A DNA stretch of 64,000 nucleotides from Rhodothermaceae bacterium (GTDB lineage Bacteria > Bacteroidota > Rhodothermia > Rhodothermales > Bin80): positions 62,001-126,000 of the forward strand of contig VXSC01000011.1 of the NCBI GenBank assembly GCA_009838195.1. Direction: 5' to 3'. The notes below the pieces were generated by a model, which ran no database searches, was not told the origin of the DNA, and worked only from the letters and a program-made list of their open reading frames with translations. Numbering within the stretch: the first letter of the stretch is position 1; each line of letters opens with the position of its first letter. Shown one piece after another: positions 62,299 through 64,000 of the stretch. The position numbers and the translations under genes were made by a program.

Positions 62299-63329
62299 TG
62301 TACTACAAATGGATGTTGGTTGATATTGTTCAGTTCCTGCTTCCAAAATCAAATGCTGGTAACTAGAGCCTCTTGCAAAACTCCAAAATCTGAAATCAGG
62401 GGGAGGCTCTTTACCATTTATGCGCATAAAAAGGTGGCATAACTTGATTTGAATCATTTCAATTATTATAGATCCGCCCTGTGTGCGACGAATTGGGACC
62501 CCATGAGGTCGATTGATTTGACCTTCCATACGAGTTGATAGCAGCACGGCACTCGCCTTGTGAACGTTCTCCCGCCAGCAGGTCATAATGGACAGATTTT
62601 TAAGTCTTGTGAAATATAGTAATATTTCGAATACTTTTCCGTCAATTACATTCTTTCACTGTTAAATCACGGATAATATTGGTTGCATTTCTGTTAATTT
62701 GCGATGAATTTATTTCTTAGGGCCAGAGCATTGAACCATCACAATCGCTTTATCAGCCAGCGCACGACGTGAGATTCAGATCCTTATTTAAAACAAATCG
62801 AGATATGGGCGAATGAATAAATCCAAGGGAACTGCGGCAAGGCGGGCGATTGAACCTCCCTCTTCATCTTATTCAAGATGTCTCGACCGGGTACTCTATT
62901 GTGCTGATCAAGAAGTTAAAGATCTGCTGAGGTCGAACATGGATCCATGAGCCTCACTCGAAATTCTGTGTTCTGGTGCTAGGTGATCCGGTTTACTGGG
63001 TCATCCGTAGGAGTTGATCCACGGCAAGTACCGCCACACCGAACATTAGATGCACATGACCTTCTGATAACTACGTACCCTGATTCACCAATCAGAACCA
63101 GAGTCCTCAAAAGACCAAATGTGTAAAAAGTCCTAGATCTAGGATTTTTGCAAGAGGCTCACTGGCCTGAGACTCTCGAGTCAATTCACCGATCATCGCT
63201 ACCTACCTGCAAGCGATCTTGATGTAGCGCAAGTATACAAAATGCTCTGATATTGAAACCGACTCATAGAGGGACGTTCTGCGGGGTTTGATGAATTTTC
63301 TGCTGGGAATTCAGGATCGCTCCCGCGGT
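62299..63329. other. Gene-free region with insertion-element remains
   Basis: This stretch of about 1 kb has no intact gene. Most of it lies between 19-bp inverted ends (62366-63160). The last 170 bases before the exchanger fragment show nothing recognisable. Confidence 0.5.
62366..63160. mobile_element. Decayed insertion-sequence-like element with inverted ends
   Basis: The left end GAGCCTCTTGCAAAACTCC (62366-62384) is the reverse complement of the right end (63142-63160) apart from one base. GAGxCTxTTGCAAAA-type ends are familiar from IS5/IS1182-like elements. Inside, a minus-strand stretch near 63061-62996 reads like the hydrophobic C-terminal segment of a transposase (VHLMFGVAVLAVDQLLRM), but no full transposase remains. 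No target-site duplication is evident. Confidence 0.5.
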
Positions 63330-63804
63330 TCAAAGAAAGCATAGACATTCCCAATCATTCCGGCCAAGATCGGATTTCTTCCGTCGGACCGTATTATCGT
63401 TGTCTCGTACTTCAGTGGTATAATTGCTGTGGTCTCATCCGTCATGATTTCCGAAGATCTACAGATCAACTCGGGGAGCGTTGGCTGCGAGTGCACTGGC
63501 AATCGGCACCTCTCTTCCTGATATTGTGGTCGCACTCAATGTTGTCCGTCGCGGCCGGCATAAACTCCTAGTCGGTCATATCTTCCAATCAAACATCTTC
63601 GACGCATTTCTGATTATGGGAGTTTGTGGTCTGATTGTACCACTTCCAGAGGTTGCAACGGGTTCGTCAAATATCTCAATTATTGCCGCAACTCTGCTCA
63701 CCTTTCCTCTCTTGTGGACGTTGCGGTCGAAAAAACTTACCCTGTTGGGCGGGCTAGGACTATTTCTCGGCTTTCTCTTTTTCGTTTGGCGGCTCTACTG
63801 GTAA
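63330..63804 (+). pseudogene. Broken 3' copy of the Na+/Ca2+ exchanger gene
   Basis: This matches 59890-60349, the last third of the intact exchanger gene. The left part (63330-63480) is diverged and frameshifted near 63470 (TCGGGGAGCG versus TCGGGTGCG). From 63554 to 63767 it is identical to 60099-60312 over 214 bases. It keeps the second alpha-repeat AIGTSLPDIVVA and the original stop, but has no start, signal or first half. Confidence 0.85.
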
Positions 63805-64000
63805 CCGGGCCGATCGAAGCAACCGTATTGAGTAGATATGTTGGCTGGCCGAGGAGTCGTGATACAGCAATTTTAACTTATGTCGTCTCCCGAATCCCAA
63901 CTCGGCTAAACCGCACTCTTAATTTTGTAGTTTCGCGCCGCGATTCACCACTCAACTCCCCACACAACAATGGTGGAATCTGTTGCCTGATAGATCCTTC

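Overview
The window looks like chromosomal DNA of a Gram-negative bacterium of the Bacteroidota/Rhodothermota/Balneolota group. Support comes from a C-terminal type IX secretion sorting motif (NYPNPFNP), a bacillithiol-pathway glycosyltransferase (BshA), the PdxB/PdxJ vitamin B6 route, a three-gene SdhCAB-type succinate dehydrogenase, several 6-bladed beta-propeller proteins and PorT-like outer-membrane barrels. The species cannot be named from the sequence. No rRNA, tRNA or CRISPR array was seen.

Layout. 1-4.4 kb: end of a thioredoxin-like gene, a beta-propeller lipoprotein, then a decayed tandem duplication holding gamma-glutamyltransferase remnants and two paralogous small membrane proteins, followed by a UPF0261 (Tm-1-like) gene. 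4.7-9.4 kb: thymidylate synthase, a cell-wall amidase, a MamK/MreB-like actin, dihydrofolate reductase and BshA. 9.4-20.7 kb: mostly housekeeping genes (outer-membrane barrel, SleB-like hydrolase, pdxB, era, pdxJ, a pilin-like protein, a LamG/type IX cargo protein, a UPF0173 hydrolase, a GAF-SpoIIE phosphatase, a transaldolase-family aldolase, a beta-CASP nuclease). 20.8-23.1 kb: an APC permease fused to a universal-stress domain.

23.4-36.7 kb is the main accessory region. A STAS protein and a small helical protein precede a 2365-residue one-module reducing polyketide synthase (KS-AT-DH-pseudoKR-ER-KR-ACP). This is followed after 2 bases by a B12-binding radical SAM enzyme, and then by an unusual fusion of a thioester reductase with a PAPS-dependent sulfotransferase. 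The simplest reading is a pathway that builds a reduced acyl chain, modifies it by radical chemistry, releases it reductively and sulfates it. An AbiJ/HEPN-type defence-like gene follows.

37-42.8 kb: a minus-strand operon of amidohydrolase, TPR/peptidase-MA protein, DUF4159 protein and MoxR ATPase. 43.3-48.3 kb: a second sulfotransferase operon (DUF1214, sulfotransferase, two short-chain dehydrogenases, SRPBCC protein), bounded by two ~60-bp direct repeats that look like duplicated amidohydrolase/nadE intergenic DNA. This suggests that the operon is an insertion.

48.6-60.3 kb: nadE, aroQ, a PhnP-like hydrolase, two unknown genes, an RNase E/G, then citrate synthase with sdhC-sdhA-sdhB and a Na+/Ca2+ exchanger-like protein. 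60.7-64 kb: another beta-propeller, a small Cys-rich secreted protein with an internal repeat, a decayed insertion-sequence-like segment with 19-bp inverted ends, and a broken second copy of the exchanger 3' end sharing a 214-bp exact block with the intact gene.
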